From contig NZ_JAETGO010000069.1 in the NCBI RefSeq assembly GCF_016765695.1, positions 62,001 through 126,000 of the forward strand: a DNA stretch of 64,000 bases. Reading direction: 5' to 3'. This stretch comes from Sporosalibacterium faouarense. Lineage in GTDB: Bacteria > Bacillota > Clostridia > Tissierellales > VENL01. Position numbers and translations under genes: made by a program. Shown here piece after piece: positions 27,552-37,810 of the stretch. Below the pieces are notes generated by a model, which ran no database searches, was not told the DNA's origin, and saw only the letters and a list, made by a program, of their open reading frames with translations. Within the stretch, counting starts at the first letter, position 1, and every line of letters begins with the position of its first letter.

Positions 27552-29900
27552 ATGAAAAAATGTTCTATTTGTAAGAAGAATATGGCTGTTGCTTTTATAT
27601 CAAAACTGGAAAATGGTAAGCCCAAAATGGAAGGTATATGTATAGAATGTGCTAAGAAAATGGGTTTTCCAATTATGAATCAATTGATGGAGCAAACAGG
27701 GATGTCTTCGGAGGAAGTAGAAAATCTTACTGAACAGATGAATGCAATGTATGAAAATGGTGAGATGGATGATATGGAAATAGATGAAGAAAATGCATTT
27801 AAGGATATATTTAGAGGTGCATTACCATTTATGAAAGGATCAAAGGATTTAGAATCTGATGATTTAGAATCTGATGAGTTAGAGTCTAATAAGTTAGAGT
27901 CTAAGGAAGAAAAGACTCAAAAATCAGATAACATAAAACAAACAAAGGAAAAGGATAAAAAAGATACCAAAGGAAAGAAATCAAAGAAAAAGAAGAAAAA
28001 GTATTTGGATACTTATGGTACAAATTTAACAGATAAAGCAAAAAATAATCAAGTTGACAAAATTGTTGGAAGACATAGAGAAATTGATAGGGTAATTCAG
28101 ATTTTAAATAGACGTCAGAAAAATAATCCTATACTTATTGGTGAACCAGGAGTTGGTAAAACAGCTATTGCAGAAGGTTTAGCAGTTAGGATTGTGGAAC
28201 AACAAGTTCCAATAAAGCTATTTGATACGGAAGTTTATTTATTAGATTTAACCGCTGTAGTGGCTGGAACTCAATTTAGGGGTCAATTTGAAGGTAGAAT
28301 GAAATCTATCATTAAAGAAGCTTCTGAATGTGGAAATGTTATTTTAGTAATTGATGAAGTTCATAATATAATGGGTGCAGGTGAAGTACATGGAGGAGTC
28401 ATGAACGCTGCTAACATACTAAAACCTGCTCTTGCAAGGGGAGAAATACAGATAATAGGTGCAACAACTATTGATGAATACAGAAAGCATATTGAAAAGG
28501 ATACAGCCCTTGAAAGAAGATTCCAACCAGTTTTAGTAGAGGAACCATCAATAGATGAATCCATTGAAATATTACAAGGGATAAAAGATTATTATGAAGA
28601 TTATCATCAAGTAAAAATTTCTAATGATGTAATTGAGGTGGCTGTCAAGCTATCACAAAGATATATTAATGATAGATATCTACCTGATAAAGCTATTGAT
28701 GTAATAGACGAAGCAGGATCTAGAGCTAACTTGAAAAATAAAGGCTTAGTTGAGCTTGCTGCACTTGAAGAAGAGTTAGATGATATTGAAGTAGAGAAAG
28801 AGATTGCAGCTGAAAATAGTGATTATGAAAAGGCAGCAGACTTAAAAATGAATGAAATTAAGATTCAGGAAAAGATAGAGAAAATAAAAGAAGAATGTAC
28901 AGAAGTTGAGATAACAGTTGAGGATATTGCATATGTAATTGAAGCATGGACAAAAATCCCTGTTCAAAAAATTACGGAAGAAGAAGCTGCAAAGCTATTG
29001 AAATTAGAAGATAGACTTCATAACAGGGTGATTGGTCAAAATGAAGCTATAGAAAGTATTTCCAAGGCAATAAGACGTAATCGTTCAGGATTCAAAAAAC
29101 GTAAGAAGCCATCATCTTTTATCTTTGTAGGACCTACAGGAGTTGGTAAAACAGAATTAGTTAGAGCTTTAGCCCATGAAATATTCGGTAGTGAAGAAGC
29201 TATGATTAGAATTGATATGTCTGAATATATGGAAAAACATACAGTATCTAAATTAATTGGTGCTCCTCCAGGATATGTAGGATATGACCAAGGTGGACAG
29301 TTAACTGAAAAAGTACGTAGAAAGCCTTATTCAGTTATACTTTTAGATGAAATTGAAAAAGCCCATTATGATGTTTTCAATATGTTATTACAGATTCTAG
29401 AGGATGGAAGGCTGACTGATAGTCAAGGTAGAACAGTTTATTTTGATAATGCAATAATAGTAATGACATCAAATGCTGGAACAAATTTAAAGTCTAGTGG
29501 TATAGGATTTGGAAAACAAGGATATGATGCTTTAGAAAATAAAGTCAAAGAGGCTCTTAAAGATATTTTTAGACCAGAATTCTTAAATAGAGTAGACGAT
29601 ACAATAGTATTTACTAAACTAACAAGAGAAGAACTTCGTAAGATAATAGATTTAATGCTTAAGGAGATTATTATTGAAGCGAAGGAAAAGAATATTACAA
29701 TAGATGTTGATGATAAGGTAAAAGAGTTTATACTTGAAAAAGGGTACGATGAGAAATATGGAGCTAGACCTTTAAGAAGAACTATCCAGAAATATATTGA
29801 GGATGAAATAGCAGAGCAATATATTCAAAATAAAGTTGTAGATGGAGCTTATGTGAAGGTAGTAATGAAGGATGATAAGGTTACTCTAGAAGTAGCATAG
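27552..29900 (+). CDS. ClpE-like ATP-dependent Clp protease ATPase subunit
   Basis: 782 aa, class I Hsp100 with an N-terminal zinc finger (Cys4, Cys7, Cys30, Cys33) in place of the usual Clp_N repeats, as in ClpE. Next comes an acidic four-fold 5-residue repeat (DLESD-type, DNA 27846-27905) and a Lys-rich stretch up to about 150. AAA1 has Walker A GEPGVGKT (198-205) and Walker B VILVIDE. A UVR-like coiled coil follows at about 410-455. AAA2 has GPTGVGKT and [11 protein letters not shown]. The loop tripeptide IGF after [11 protein letters not shown] is the ClpP-docking element, so it should unfold substrates for ClpP. The start is ATG 27552, 9 nt after GGAG. No CtsR operator or ctsR/mcsAB genes are adjacent. 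Confidence 0.92.
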   Translation: MKKCSICKKNMAVAFISKLENGKPKMEGICIECAKKMGFPIMNQLMEQTGMSSEEVENLTEQMNAMYENGEMDDMEIDEENAFKDIFRGALPFMKGSKDLESDDLESDELESNKLESKEEKTQKSDNIKQTKEKDKKDTKGKKSKKKKKKYLDTYGTNLTDKAKNNQVDKIVGRHREIDRVIQILNRRQKNNPILIGEPGVGKTAIAEGLAVRIVEQQVPIKLFDTEVYLLDLTAVVAGTQFRGQFEGRMKSIIKEASECGNVILVIDEVHNIMGAGEVHGGVMNAANILKPALARGEIQIIGATTIDEYRKHIEKDTALERRFQPVLVEEPSIDESIEILQGIKDYYEDYHQVKISNDVIEVAVKLSQRYINDRYLPDKAIDVIDEAGSRANLKNKGLVELAALEEELDDIEVEKEIAAENSDYEKAADLKMNEIKIQEKIEKIKEECTEVEITVEDIAYVIEAWTKIPVQKITEEEAAKLLKLEDRLHNRVIGQNEAIESISKAIRRNRSGFKKRKKPSSFIFVGPTGVGKTELVRALAHEIFGSEEAMIRIDMSEYMEKHTVSKLIGAPPGYVGYDQGGQLTEKVRRKPYSVILLDEIEKAHYDVFNMLLQILEDGRLTDSQGRTVYFDNAIIVMTSNAGTNLKSSGIGFGKQGYDALENKVKEALKDIFRPEFLNRVDDTIVFTKLTREELRKIIDLMLKEIIIEAKEKNITIDVDDKVKEFILEKGYDEKYGARPLRRTIQKYIEDEIAEQYIQNKVVDGAYVKVVMKDDKVTLEVA

Positions 29901-29924
29901 GTATAATTAAGAAATAGAATAATG

Positions 29925-29960
29925 AAAAAAATGTGAGATTAAAAAGCTCACATTTTTTTT
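29925..29960 (+). terminator. Terminator after clpE
   Basis: The arms AAAAAATGTGAG and CTCACATTTTTT are followed by further T. Confidence 0.9.
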
Positions 29961-30078
29961 ATGAAAATATCTTCTTTTGATATAGTTTTAAAACATTATA
30001 AGCTAATAAATTTACTTTTAATGGAACTAATGGTAAAATGATATATAATTAGAACTTCTCTAAAGTTGAGGTGAGTAA

Positions 30079-30432
30079 ATGTTATTAGAATCAAAAGTTA
30101 CAAAGAAAGTAATAATGCTATTTGTAAGTTATCCTATTTTATTAATTATAGCTAAGCTCATAGGGGATAGGGATTTATCATTTAAGAGTATTATGATTTC
30201 CTTAGCTATTTATCTAGCTGTTTCATTAATCATTACTACATTAATCTTTATTAATAGAGATAATAAGGTTATAGATGCTCTAAAAGTTTTTTTATATAAG
30301 TCACCTAATAAGTTTATCGCTTTTATTTTATTTGCTTTATTATTTGTACTTATAGAAGAAAATCTAAGTTATATATATCTTTGGATATTTATAGGAATGA
30401 CTTTATCTGTAAATGTATTTCTTAGAGATTAG
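30079..30432 (+). CDS. Small integral membrane protein, unknown function
   Basis: 117 aa with four probable membrane helices (about 10-28, 36-58, 78-93, 97-113) and a polar loop in the middle (NRDNKVIDALKVFLYKSPNK). No family recognised. It has a GAGGTGAG ribosome site. A decayed palindromic repeat starts at its stop codon. Confidence 0.7.
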   Translation: MLLESKVTKKVIMLFVSYPILLIIAKLIGDRDLSFKSIMISLAIYLAVSLIITTLIFINRDNKVIDALKVFLYKSPNKFIAFILFALLFVLIEENLSYIYLWIFIGMTLSVNVFLRD

Positions 30433-30490
30433 GAAATTACATATTAAAATCATGCAAGAAATACATTTAATTATTAAATATGCAAATCAA
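30431..30490. repeat. Dispersed palindromic repeat, decayed copy
   Basis: AGGAAATTACATATTAAAAT followed by CATGCAAGA and AATATGCAAAT follows the order of the 63731 copy with several changes. It touches the stop codon of the 117-aa gene. Confidence 0.5.
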
Positions 30491-30538
30491 TCGAATATAA
30501 ATAGAAACCTATAACAAAAAAACAAAGAAAAAAATAAA

Positions 30539-30586
30539 AAAGACTTGTTGCACAATATTTTGAGAACATTGTGCAACAAGTCTTTT
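30539..30586 (-). terminator. Terminator after the DUF401 gene
   Basis: The 18-bp perfect arms AAAGACTTGTTGCACAAT and ATTGTGCAACAAGTCTTT are followed on the minus strand by TTTTTATTTTTTT. The stem abuts the DUF401 stop codon. It can also stop read-through from the left. Confidence 0.95.
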
Positions 30587-31826
30587 AAAATATATTCAAA
30601 AGATAAATTACAATCATGGACAGATATGTAATAGGAAGAATATACACATAGTTTTTATAAAGATTTTTTACCTTAACATCAAAATATTCTATAGTTAGTA
30701 CCTGACATAAATGCAATGGGGAAATATAATAGAAGGTGAATGCACTAACATATATAAACATTGCATAGTTTAGCTTCATACCATAGCTAGTAGCCAAAGG
30801 TAATATCATTGGAAATAGTAATGCAATACTTGGCTGAGTAGACGCCATGGAGAAAGATATAACAGCACATCCAATTATAATTAATAACTCTAAGGGGATG
30901 CCTTTATCTAAAAAACCATTTAATTGTACATATATTTCATCAATGTTGTTTACAACGTTTTTAAATAGCATTATTCCTAATATAGCGACTACCATTGGAA
31001 TTTTTAAACCTTGAAAAATAGTTTTAAAAACTCTTTGGTTAGTATCATATTTAGAATCCTGTCTTTTATCATATATGTTTATAGATATGGATATTAAAAT
31101 ACCAAAGAGTAATGAAATATAAAAAGGTAATCTTAGTACTATAACTCCTAAAAGACTTATTAATATTGGAGATGCATATAATAGGAACTCTTTAATTGAA
31201 ATCATGTATTCTTTAAGACTAGTTTTTTCTGGTTTAGTGTCATCGCATTTTCTTAATAAGAAAATATAACCTAATATATACATAACTATAGTGATAGGAA
31301 ATTGAAGCTTAATGAAATCCCATAAATTAATATTTCCTACCTCTGCTGCTAAAATTATGGCAGGAGATAAAGGATATACAAAATACAAGGCATGTCTGAA
31401 AATAAGATTAATTGATGCTCTTTTATCATTTGGTAAATTAAGCTTGTCACCTAATTTATCAACTACTGGACACGACATTAAAGCCCCTCCAGTAACCAAT
31501 AATGTTCCAATTATTGCGGGTGTGAATAAAATCGTTATCTTTGCACTTCTTAATACCTTTTCTAAGCTAGATATCATTCTATCTAGTATTAAATACTTAT
31601 CCATTAAATGGCTTAATATAGTAATCAAGCCTATGGTTATGGCTAATGTGACTGATGAGTAGTCAGAGAATGTCTGCCAAACTAAACTTAATATTTTAAT
31701 TGGAGACATTTTATTTAAAAGGGCTAATAAAACTGCTCCAATCATTAGAGAATATCCAATATTCACTTTTTTACTTACTATGATAAGAACCACTGTGATA
31801 GAAATAATTAATGTTATTATTGCCAA
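30585..31826 (-). CDS. DUF401 family membrane protein
   Basis: 413 aa, about 10-11 membrane segments. The blocks TVTLAITIGLITILSHL-like, GTLLVTGGALMSCPVVDKLGD, RHALYFVYPLSPAIILAAE and FSMASTQPSIALLFPMILPLA match DUF401, a family in the ion-transporter (anion permease-like) superfamily with no known substrate. The start is TTG at 31826 after AGAGGAG. Monocistronic. Confidence 0.85.
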   Translation of the reverse strand: MAIITLIISITVVLIIVSKKVNIGYSLMIGAVLLALLNKMSPIKILSLVWQTFSDYSSVTLAITIGLITILSHLMDKYLILDRMISSLEKVLRSAKITILFTPAIIGTLLVTGGALMSCPVVDKLGDKLNLPNDKRASINLIFRHALYFVYPLSPAIILAAEVGNINLWDFIKLQFPITIVMYILGYIFLLRKCDDTKPEKTSLKEYMISIKEFLLYASPILISLLGVIVLRLPFYISLLFGILISISINIYDKRQDSKYDTNQRVFKTIFQGLKIPMVVAILGIMLFKNVVNNIDEIYVQLNGFLDKGIPLELLIIIGCAVISFSMASTQPSIALLFPMILPLATSYGMKLNYAMFIYVSAFTFYYISPLHLCQVLTIEYFDVKVKNLYKNYVYILPITYLSMIVIYLLNIF

Positions 31827-32043
31827 TTTATCATCTCCTCTTTTATGAAATTTAGCGTCTCTAAATTTATATCCTATTTAGTTATATCATAGTTCAAAGA
31901 AAAACAAAACAAAAAGATAGTGGATAACTCTGCATACTATTTAATATTCAACACCTCAAATAAATATTAGCATGAGTAAGTCAATTGTAAAAGATAAAAG
32001 TCTAGGTTATAATATTAAGAAGTTATGAAAAGGAGAGAGGTAG

Positions 32044-32781
32044 ATGAGAAATATCAAGCTTTTAATTAAATATGACGGCTCTAAATATAAAGGGTGGCAA
32101 CGATTAAAAAATAGTGATAAATCTATTCAACAGAAAATAGAAGAAACACTTTCAAGAATTACACAAGAGGATATAAAAATAATTGGGTCTGGTAGAACAG
32201 ATGCAGGAGTTCATGCTATAGGTCAAGTAGCTAATTTTAAGACAAATTCTGACATGATTTTAAATGATCTTCAAGATTATTTAAATATTTATCTGCCTCA
32301 AGATATAGTGATTGGTGAAGTTAAAGAGGTACATGATAGATTTCATTCAAGATATAATGCCATAAGAAAAACTTATTTATATAAAATATGGAATGAAAAA
32401 TATAGAAATCCTTTTGTCAGAAATTATTCTGAACATATTAATGAAAGCTTAAATGTAGAGGCTATGGAAAAAGGTGCTAAATTTTTAGTTGGAGAAAATG
32501 ATTTTTCTAGCTTTGTTACATCAAAATCTAAGAAAAAATCTAATGTTAGGACAATATACTCTATAGATATTACTAAAAGTGATGGTTTGATAGAAATAAA
32601 AATAGTTGGAAATGGATTTCTATATAATATGGTAAGAATAATCGTAGGAACCCTAATAGAGGTTGGAAAGGGCAATCTGAAGCCTCAGAAGGTTAACGAT
32701 ATATTAAAGAAAAAGAATAGACAACTAGCTGGACCAACTGCCTCAGCTCAAGGCCTTTACTTAGTAGAAGTAGAATATTAA
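32044..32781 (+). CDS. truA: tRNA pseudouridine(38-40) synthase
   Basis: 245 aa. Isomerises uridines 38-40 of the tRNA anticodon arm. The catalytic Asp53 is in SGRTDAGVHA; LLIKYDGSKYKGWQR and GNGFLYNMVRIIVGTLIEVG are family blocks. ATG with AAGGAGAGAGG. It stands apart from the ribosomal-protein/ecf cluster where truA is often found, so it may be a second truA copy. Confidence 0.95.
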   Translation: MRNIKLLIKYDGSKYKGWQRLKNSDKSIQQKIEETLSRITQEDIKIIGSGRTDAGVHAIGQVANFKTNSDMILNDLQDYLNIYLPQDIVIGEVKEVHDRFHSRYNAIRKTYLYKIWNEKYRNPFVRNYSEHINESLNVEAMEKGAKFLVGENDFSSFVTSKSKKKSNVRTIYSIDITKSDGLIEIKIVGNGFLYNMVRIIVGTLIEVGKGNLKPQKVNDILKKKNRQLAGPTASAQGLYLVEVEY

Positions 32782-33132
32782 ACAAGAAGCGAACTAGAAT
32801 AAAATAGAAATGAAAAAAATATAAGAAAATAATTACAAGATTTGCAGTAGTATAGATTTAGAACGAATAATTGATAAGTAATTTGAGAAAAAAAGAATAT
32901 ATGTGGGTTACAGAAAAGTTAGGGTTAAGAATATTTTTGACCTTAATTTTTTTATTACATCAAATAACTACTTAACGGAAGGAAGTTTTCGTAAAATTAA
33001 TCGCATAATTTGACGTATATTGACGAAATATAATTAATAAATGTTTTAGCAAAGCATATATGAAGTCTAAATATATATTGAAATAGCAAATGGCAGATTG
33101 TTTAATTTAAATTAGATTTTTAGGAGGGTTTT
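32782..33132. other. AT-rich intergenic stretch without a recognisable feature
   Basis: About 350 bases. I find no ORF with a ribosome site and no convincing terminator or promoter, apart from the strong TAGGAGGG site in front of the next gene. Confidence 0.4.
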
Positions 33133-33603
33133 ATGGAATACTCATTTTTTATAAGTATTACTTTAATTGTGCTTATTTCTTTTTTAGTAAAAAAGAATAA
33201 ATTTAGTATAAATGAAATTATATTTTTATGGTTAGTAGCTTCTTTCTTATATACTTTCGTGGAAGATATAGCTATTGTAAATTACAAGGTTGTTAGATTG
33301 AATAGTAATATTGCACTTTATTGGAATTCTCGTATAATAGATGTGATTCTTATTCCCATAGTAATAATAAGCTATATAGAATTAATGGTAGGATATAAAG
33401 TACTCTTAGTAAGAATTTGCTTAACAATAATATTCACTGGAATACTAATAGCGATACAGTATTTAGCGATTTATTTTAATATAATTGAAAAATTTAAATT
33501 AAGAATAGTAACTCAAAGTTTTTTTTTGATAGCTTTGCTAATAACAACATTTCTTTTATTTCAACCATTTAGAAAAGTATATATAAGAGAGGGGAAGAAA
33601 TAA
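33133..33603 (+). CDS. Small integral membrane protein, unknown function
   Basis: 156 aa, about five membrane helices with short loops, ending in a basic tail (FRKVYIREGKK). Excellent ribosome site AGGAGGGTTTT. The next membrane-protein gene starts 1 nt after its stop, so the two are co-translated and may form a complex. It has the look of the small multispanning membrane proteins common in spore-forming Firmicutes, but I cannot name a family. Confidence 0.75.
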   Translation: MEYSFFISITLIVLISFLVKKNKFSINEIIFLWLVASFLYTFVEDIAIVNYKVVRLNSNIALYWNSRIIDVILIPIVIISYIELMVGYKVLLVRICLTIIFTGILIAIQYLAIYFNIIEKFKLRIVTQSFFLIALLITTFLLFQPFRKVYIREGKK

Positions 33604-33604
33604 A

Positions 33605-34111
33605 GTGCCTTTACCTGAAACGTTTGACCAGAATGAGATTTTTGTAATTATTTTTTTTATAATCACATTTTTTGTTGCAATAAAGCTACCAAAACGATTT
33701 TCATTATCTACAATTATTCTAATATTATTAATTGGACTTGTAGTCCCAAGAATTTCTGATCATTTATTAGCTCCAAGGCCCTATGATTTATACGATGTTT
33801 TAGATGGAGAACCCTTTGAATTATTTGAGATAATCATATATATATTTTTTGCTTTAACTTCATATATTTTTCTAAATATATATGATAGATTGAAGCCAAA
33901 GGGCATAAATATTATGTTGTTTATCCTAATATCATCACTGATAGGGACTATAATAGAATATATTATGGCAATTTTTAATGTGTTTCAGTATAAAGAGTGG
34001 GAAATACAATATTCGTTCCCTGTCTATCTATTAGTTCAATCCCTTACTATACTCACCTTTCATTTAATACAATATGATAAGAGCTGCAAAAATGGTAAAA
34101 GTAACTTATAA
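33605..34111 (+). CDS. Small integral membrane protein, unknown function
   Basis: 168 aa, about five membrane helices (17-31, 38-53, 82-97, 104-122, 139-155). The acidic loop between helices 2 and 3 (PRPYDLYDVLDGEPFELFE) is unusual. GTG start, 8 nt after GAGAGGGG, which lies inside the previous gene. Partner of the 156-aa protein; function unknown. Confidence 0.75.
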   Translation: MPLPETFDQNEIFVIIFFIITFFVAIKLPKRFSLSTIILILLIGLVVPRISDHLLAPRPYDLYDVLDGEPFELFEIIIYIFFALTSYIFLNIYDRLKPKGINIMLFILISSLIGTIIEYIMAIFNVFQYKEWEIQYSFPVYLLVQSLTILTFHLIQYDKSCKNGKSNL

Positions 34112-34190
34112 AAATATATTAATAAATGAAGATATGTGATTATATATTAAAAGATTGCTGATGATTAAATGAAATGCTTAATAGATAAAA

Positions 34191-34249
34191 CAAAAAAACA
34201 GAGAATACTAATACATCCATTATTGGTACAGTGTAAAGTATCCTCTGAT
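34191..34249 (-). terminator. Terminator after the FAD dehydrogenase gene
   Basis: On the minus strand, the arms CAGAGGATACT and AGTATTCTCTG enclose a loop of about 25 nt, followed by TTTTTTTG. Confidence 0.65.
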
Positions 34250-34258
34250 TTATTTAAT

Positions 34259-35677
34259 CTATTTTTTTTCTAATATCCTAGCCATTTGAACTCCTGAGCA
34301 TGATGCCATCATAAGCCCTCGAGTTAACCCACATCCATCTCCAAGAAAATGTAGATTTTCAATATTGGCCTTAAAATTGTTATCTAAAATGACCTTGTTT
34401 GAATAAAACTTAACTTCTGGTCCATATAATAGGGTTTCTGGACTGGCAAAGCCTGGAACAATTACATCCATAGCTTGTATAAAGTTTATTATATTCATCA
34501 TTGGTCTATAAGGAATAGCAGATGTTAGATCTCCTGCTACTGCATCTTTAAGAGTAGGTATCACATTTGACTGCGATAATTCCTTCGGCCAAGTTCTTTT
34601 TCCATCTACTATATCTCCATATCTCTGAACTAATATTTTATTATCTCCCAGCATATTTACAAGCTCAGCAACTTTTTTTCCATATTCTATAGGCTGATTA
34701 AAAGGATATTCGAAGTTATGGGAGCTTAGTATTGCAAGGTTCGTGTTTTTGGACTTATTATCTTTATATGAGTGACCATTTACAATTGACAACTTATTAT
34801 CATACCTTTCTTCAGCCACAAAACCACTTGGATTTTGACAGAAGGTTCGTACCTTATCTTTAAAAGGCTTAGGATGACCTATTAGTTTACCTTCATATAA
34901 GACATCATTTATTTCTGCCATTACTTCATCTCTAACTTCTACTCTTACACCAACATCTACGGTTCCTGCTCTATGATTAATATTGTGCTTTAGACACATA
35001 GTTTTGAGCCAATTTGCACTTTTCCTACCTACACATAAAACTACTTTATCTCCATAAATTTCTTCTATATTCTCTAAATGTCCTTTTTTATATTCCTGAG
35101 ACTTTATAACCCTTACGCCTTTTATAGTGTTATCTTCTATTATTAAATCTTCTGTATAAAGATTATCTCTTAAGTCTACACCGCAGTCGATGATATGATC
35201 TTGAATACGCTTAAATATATCATGGGCTTTTTCAGTTCCTAGATGCCTAATAGGACAGAGGACTAGTTTCAGATTAGCTTTTATAGCTTTTTTACGAATT
35301 TCTTGAATAGCTTCTTCATTTTCTATACCCTCTACATGCTCATCAGCACCAAAGTTCAAGTATGTTTTATCTACATAATTAATTAACTCAACTGTATTAT
35401 CATGACCAATATAATTTGGTAATTCTCCTCCAACTTCTGGACTTAAGCTAAGCTTTCCATCAGAAAAAGCTCCTGCGCCTGAAACTCCAGCTGTTATACT
35501 ACAATATGGTTGGCAATCAACGCACTCATTAGTTTTCTCTTTAGGACATTTTCTATTTTCAACTTTTTTTCCTTTTTCAATTAATAGAACTTTTTTATTT
35601 TTATTAAGCTTTATTAACTCCATAGCCGTGAACAATCCCGATGGACCTGCACCAACTATAATAATATCGTATTTCAT
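34259..35677 (-). CDS. FAD-dependent dehydrogenase (COG2509 type)
   Basis: 472 aa. The N-terminal dinucleotide-binding motif is IIIVGAGPSGLFTAMEL with LLIEKG. A Cys cluster CPKEKTNECVDCQPYC (about 44-60) leads into the GVSGAGAFSDGKLSLSPEVGG block diagnostic of COG2509. The C-terminal FAD motif is FLGDGCGLTRGLMMASCSG. Physiological substrate unknown; members are predicted flavoprotein oxidoreductases. ATG with AGGTGAG. Single gene, opposite in direction to the genes on either side. Confidence 0.88.
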   Translation of the reverse strand: MKYDIIIVGAGPSGLFTAMELIKLNKNKKVLLIEKGKKVENRKCPKEKTNECVDCQPYCSITAGVSGAGAFSDGKLSLSPEVGGELPNYIGHDNTVELINYVDKTYLNFGADEHVEGIENEEAIQEIRKKAIKANLKLVLCPIRHLGTEKAHDIFKRIQDHIIDCGVDLRDNLYTEDLIIEDNTIKGVRVIKSQEYKKGHLENIEEIYGDKVVLCVGRKSANWLKTMCLKHNINHRAGTVDVGVRVEVRDEVMAEINDVLYEGKLIGHPKPFKDKVRTFCQNPSGFVAEERYDNKLSIVNGHSYKDNKSKNTNLAILSSHNFEYPFNQPIEYGKKVAELVNMLGDNKILVQRYGDIVDGKRTWPKELSQSNVIPTLKDAVAGDLTSAIPYRPMMNIINFIQAMDVIVPGFASPETLLYGPEVKFYSNKVILDNNFKANIENLHFLGDGCGLTRGLMMASCSGVQMARILEKK

Positions 35678-35906
35678 AATAATCTCACCTTTCCTTCTTT
35701 GGATACATTAATATAATAACACAATATACGAACATTTTAAATAAATTTTAAAATAATATTTGTGTTTTAATTTTTTGCTATAAAAAAGGAATCTTCGAAT
35801 ATTAAGTGGAATATAGGATATATAAATAAATAATGACAAATCAGATAGTTATAATTATAATTCAGATTACTTTAAATGTTTCAATCGTAAAAGGGGTGCA
35901 TAGTAA

Positions 35907-37559
35907 GTGTATGAAAATTTATGTAGTAATATTAAAGACAATTTATTAAATTTAGTTTCCATAAAAAGTGATACTGGAACTAGATTAGAAAGAAAAATTG
36001 AATTTTTTATTCATGACCAATTAAGTAGAATAAACTACTATAAAGAAAATACTGAATTATACGGAGCATATAAGCTTGAGAAAGATCACTTAGAAAGGGC
36101 TATTGTATGGAGTTTAGTCAAGGGGAAAGGTAAGGACACAGTTATTCTACTTCATCATCATGATGCAGTAGATGCCGATGACTATAGACAATTGTCTAAG
36201 TTTGCATATGATCCAGATGCTCTCTCTAATGAGCTAAAAAAATTATCATTATCAGAAGAGGTAAGAAAAGACCTTGAAGGAAATGAATGGATTTTTGGAA
36301 GAGGTACGGCAGATATGAAAGCTGGAGCAGCAATACAACTATCTCTGATAGAGAAATATTCGAAAAAAACAAATTTTAATGGTAATATCCTATTGTTATC
36401 AGTGCCCGATGAAGAAAATCTGTCATTAGGGATGAGAGAAGCAGTAAAACTATTAAATAAACTAAAAAAAAGCTTTAATTTAGAATATAAGTTATTAATA
36501 AACTCTGAGCCCCATGGGAGAAGAGAAGATGAAATAGCAACCCTATATGAAGGGTCTGCAGGAAAGGTTACGCCATTGATTTATGTAAGAGGTAAGCAGA
36601 CTCATATTTTAGATGTATTTCAAGGGATTAATCCAATAGCATTGTTGTCGGAAGTAATTAAAAGGTCAGAAATGAATTTGGATTTTGTTGATAAAGTAGG
36701 TAAAGAGCAATCACCACCACCAGCTTGGATAAATACTAGAGATAGGAAAATAGCTTATGACATTTCCATTCCCCAAGCAGCAGGTGGATATTTAAATGTT
36801 ATAACCCTTAATAGTAGTCCAAAGGAAGTAATAAATAAGATAAAGAATATTTGTGAAAGTAGCTTTAGTGAAGCTATAGAAATAATAAGAGAAAAATATA
36901 AGAAGTATGAATCTCTAGTAGAAAAGGATATAGTAGACATGAAGATACCTTGGAAAGTCAATGTAAAGGACTTTTCAGAAGTATATAAACAAGCATATAA
37001 TAAATATGGCAATGTCTTTATTGAAGATTATAAAAGAGCAATGGATGAGGTTAAGAGAAAAATTGAGAACAATGATATTAATATGCAAGAGGGTACATTT
37101 GAATTGATTGAGAAAACGTTAGAATATATAGATGATTTTTCACCTATTATGGTTATTGCTGTATCACCTCCATATTATCCTAACGTATCAAATATTACCA
37201 TGGAAAATTTATCAGAAATGGTATTAAACTTAAATCAAGAAATCTCAAAATATTCTAAAGAAAAATGGAACATATCCTATGAAAAGCAGAATTATTTTAT
37301 GGGAATATCTGATATGAGCTATGTATCCCTATCTGATAGCATGGAGGATGTATCCTCAATTGGAGATAATATGCCTTTGTGGGATAACATATATAGCATA
37401 GATTTTAAAGGTATAAAGTCTCTTAATATTCCAGTAATGAATATTGGACCATGGGGAAAAGACATTCATAAATTTAGTGAAAGAGTTTTTAAAAAGGATG
37501 TATATGAGAGAGTTCCTGAGTTGATAGAGTTTACAATAAAGAAAATTTTAAATCAATAA
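35907..37559 (+). CDS. RocB-like M20 family metallohydrolase
   Basis: 550 aa, the long M20 peptidase form called RocB (arginine utilisation protein). Metal-site blocks are VILLHHHDAVDADD, IFGRGTADMKAGAA, SVPDEENLSLGMREA and INSEPHG. A long middle insertion and PYYPNVS / MGISDMSYVSLSD complete the family pattern. It probably hydrolyses a peptide or acyl-amino acid; the substrate is unproven even in Bacillus. The start is GTG at 35907 after AAAAGGGG. No roc regulon genes flank it here. Confidence 0.87.
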   Translation: MYENLCSNIKDNLLNLVSIKSDTGTRLERKIEFFIHDQLSRINYYKENTELYGAYKLEKDHLERAIVWSLVKGKGKDTVILLHHHDAVDADDYRQLSKFAYDPDALSNELKKLSLSEEVRKDLEGNEWIFGRGTADMKAGAAIQLSLIEKYSKKTNFNGNILLLSVPDEENLSLGMREAVKLLNKLKKSFNLEYKLLINSEPHGRREDEIATLYEGSAGKVTPLIYVRGKQTHILDVFQGINPIALLSEVIKRSEMNLDFVDKVGKEQSPPPAWINTRDRKIAYDISIPQAAGGYLNVITLNSSPKEVINKIKNICESSFSEAIEIIREKYKKYESLVEKDIVDMKIPWKVNVKDFSEVYKQAYNKYGNVFIEDYKRAMDEVKRKIENNDINMQEGTFELIEKTLEYIDDFSPIMVIAVSPPYYPNVSNITMENLSEMVLNLNQEISKYSKEKWNISYEKQNYFMGISDMSYVSLSDSMEDVSSIGDNMPLWDNIYSIDFKGIKSLNIPVMNIGPWGKDIHKFSERVFKKDVYERVPELIEFTIKKILNQ

Positions 37560-37654
37560 TAAAAAGTGCAAATAAGGGTATAAAAGTCATGAAATATAAA
37601 TTATATATTAAAATTAAAGTTAGTTTTCCGTGAATATTGTTAATATTTTGTAAA

Positions 37655-37695
37655 GAAACCTACATTTATGTATTAGGTGTAGGTTTCTCCTTGTC
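37655..37695 (+). terminator. Terminator after the rocB-like gene
   Basis: The perfect arms GAAACCTACA and TGTAGGTTTC are followed by TCCTTGTCTT; the T tail is weak. Confidence 0.6.
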
Positions 37696-37736
37696 TTCAA
37701 CAGGATAGAATTATATGGGTAAAAAAGTAAATTATC

Positions 37737-37765
37737 TTGACATGTGAACGAGCGTTCACTATAAT
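37737..37765 (+). promoter_or_regulatory. Promoter with embedded palindromic TetR operator
   Basis: Consensus TTGACA (37737-37742), a spacer of exactly 17 bp, TATAAT (37760-37765). The spacer contains GTGAACGAGCGTTCAC, with perfect 7-bp arms GTGAACG/CGTTCAC. A repressor bound there would block RNA polymerase. The TetR-family gene starts 45 nt downstream, so autoregulation, together with control of the following activase fusion, is very likely. Confidence 0.92.
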
Positions 37766-37810
37766 AAATTATTATAGATATAATAGAAAAGAAGGTGGAA
37801 GAACAAGGAT

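Noticed and set aside
37744-37759. GTGAACGAGCGTTCAC considered as a LexA box
   Set aside because: The flanking bases and centre fit a longer symmetrical operator, and it lies directly before a TetR gene, so a TetR operator is the simpler reading.
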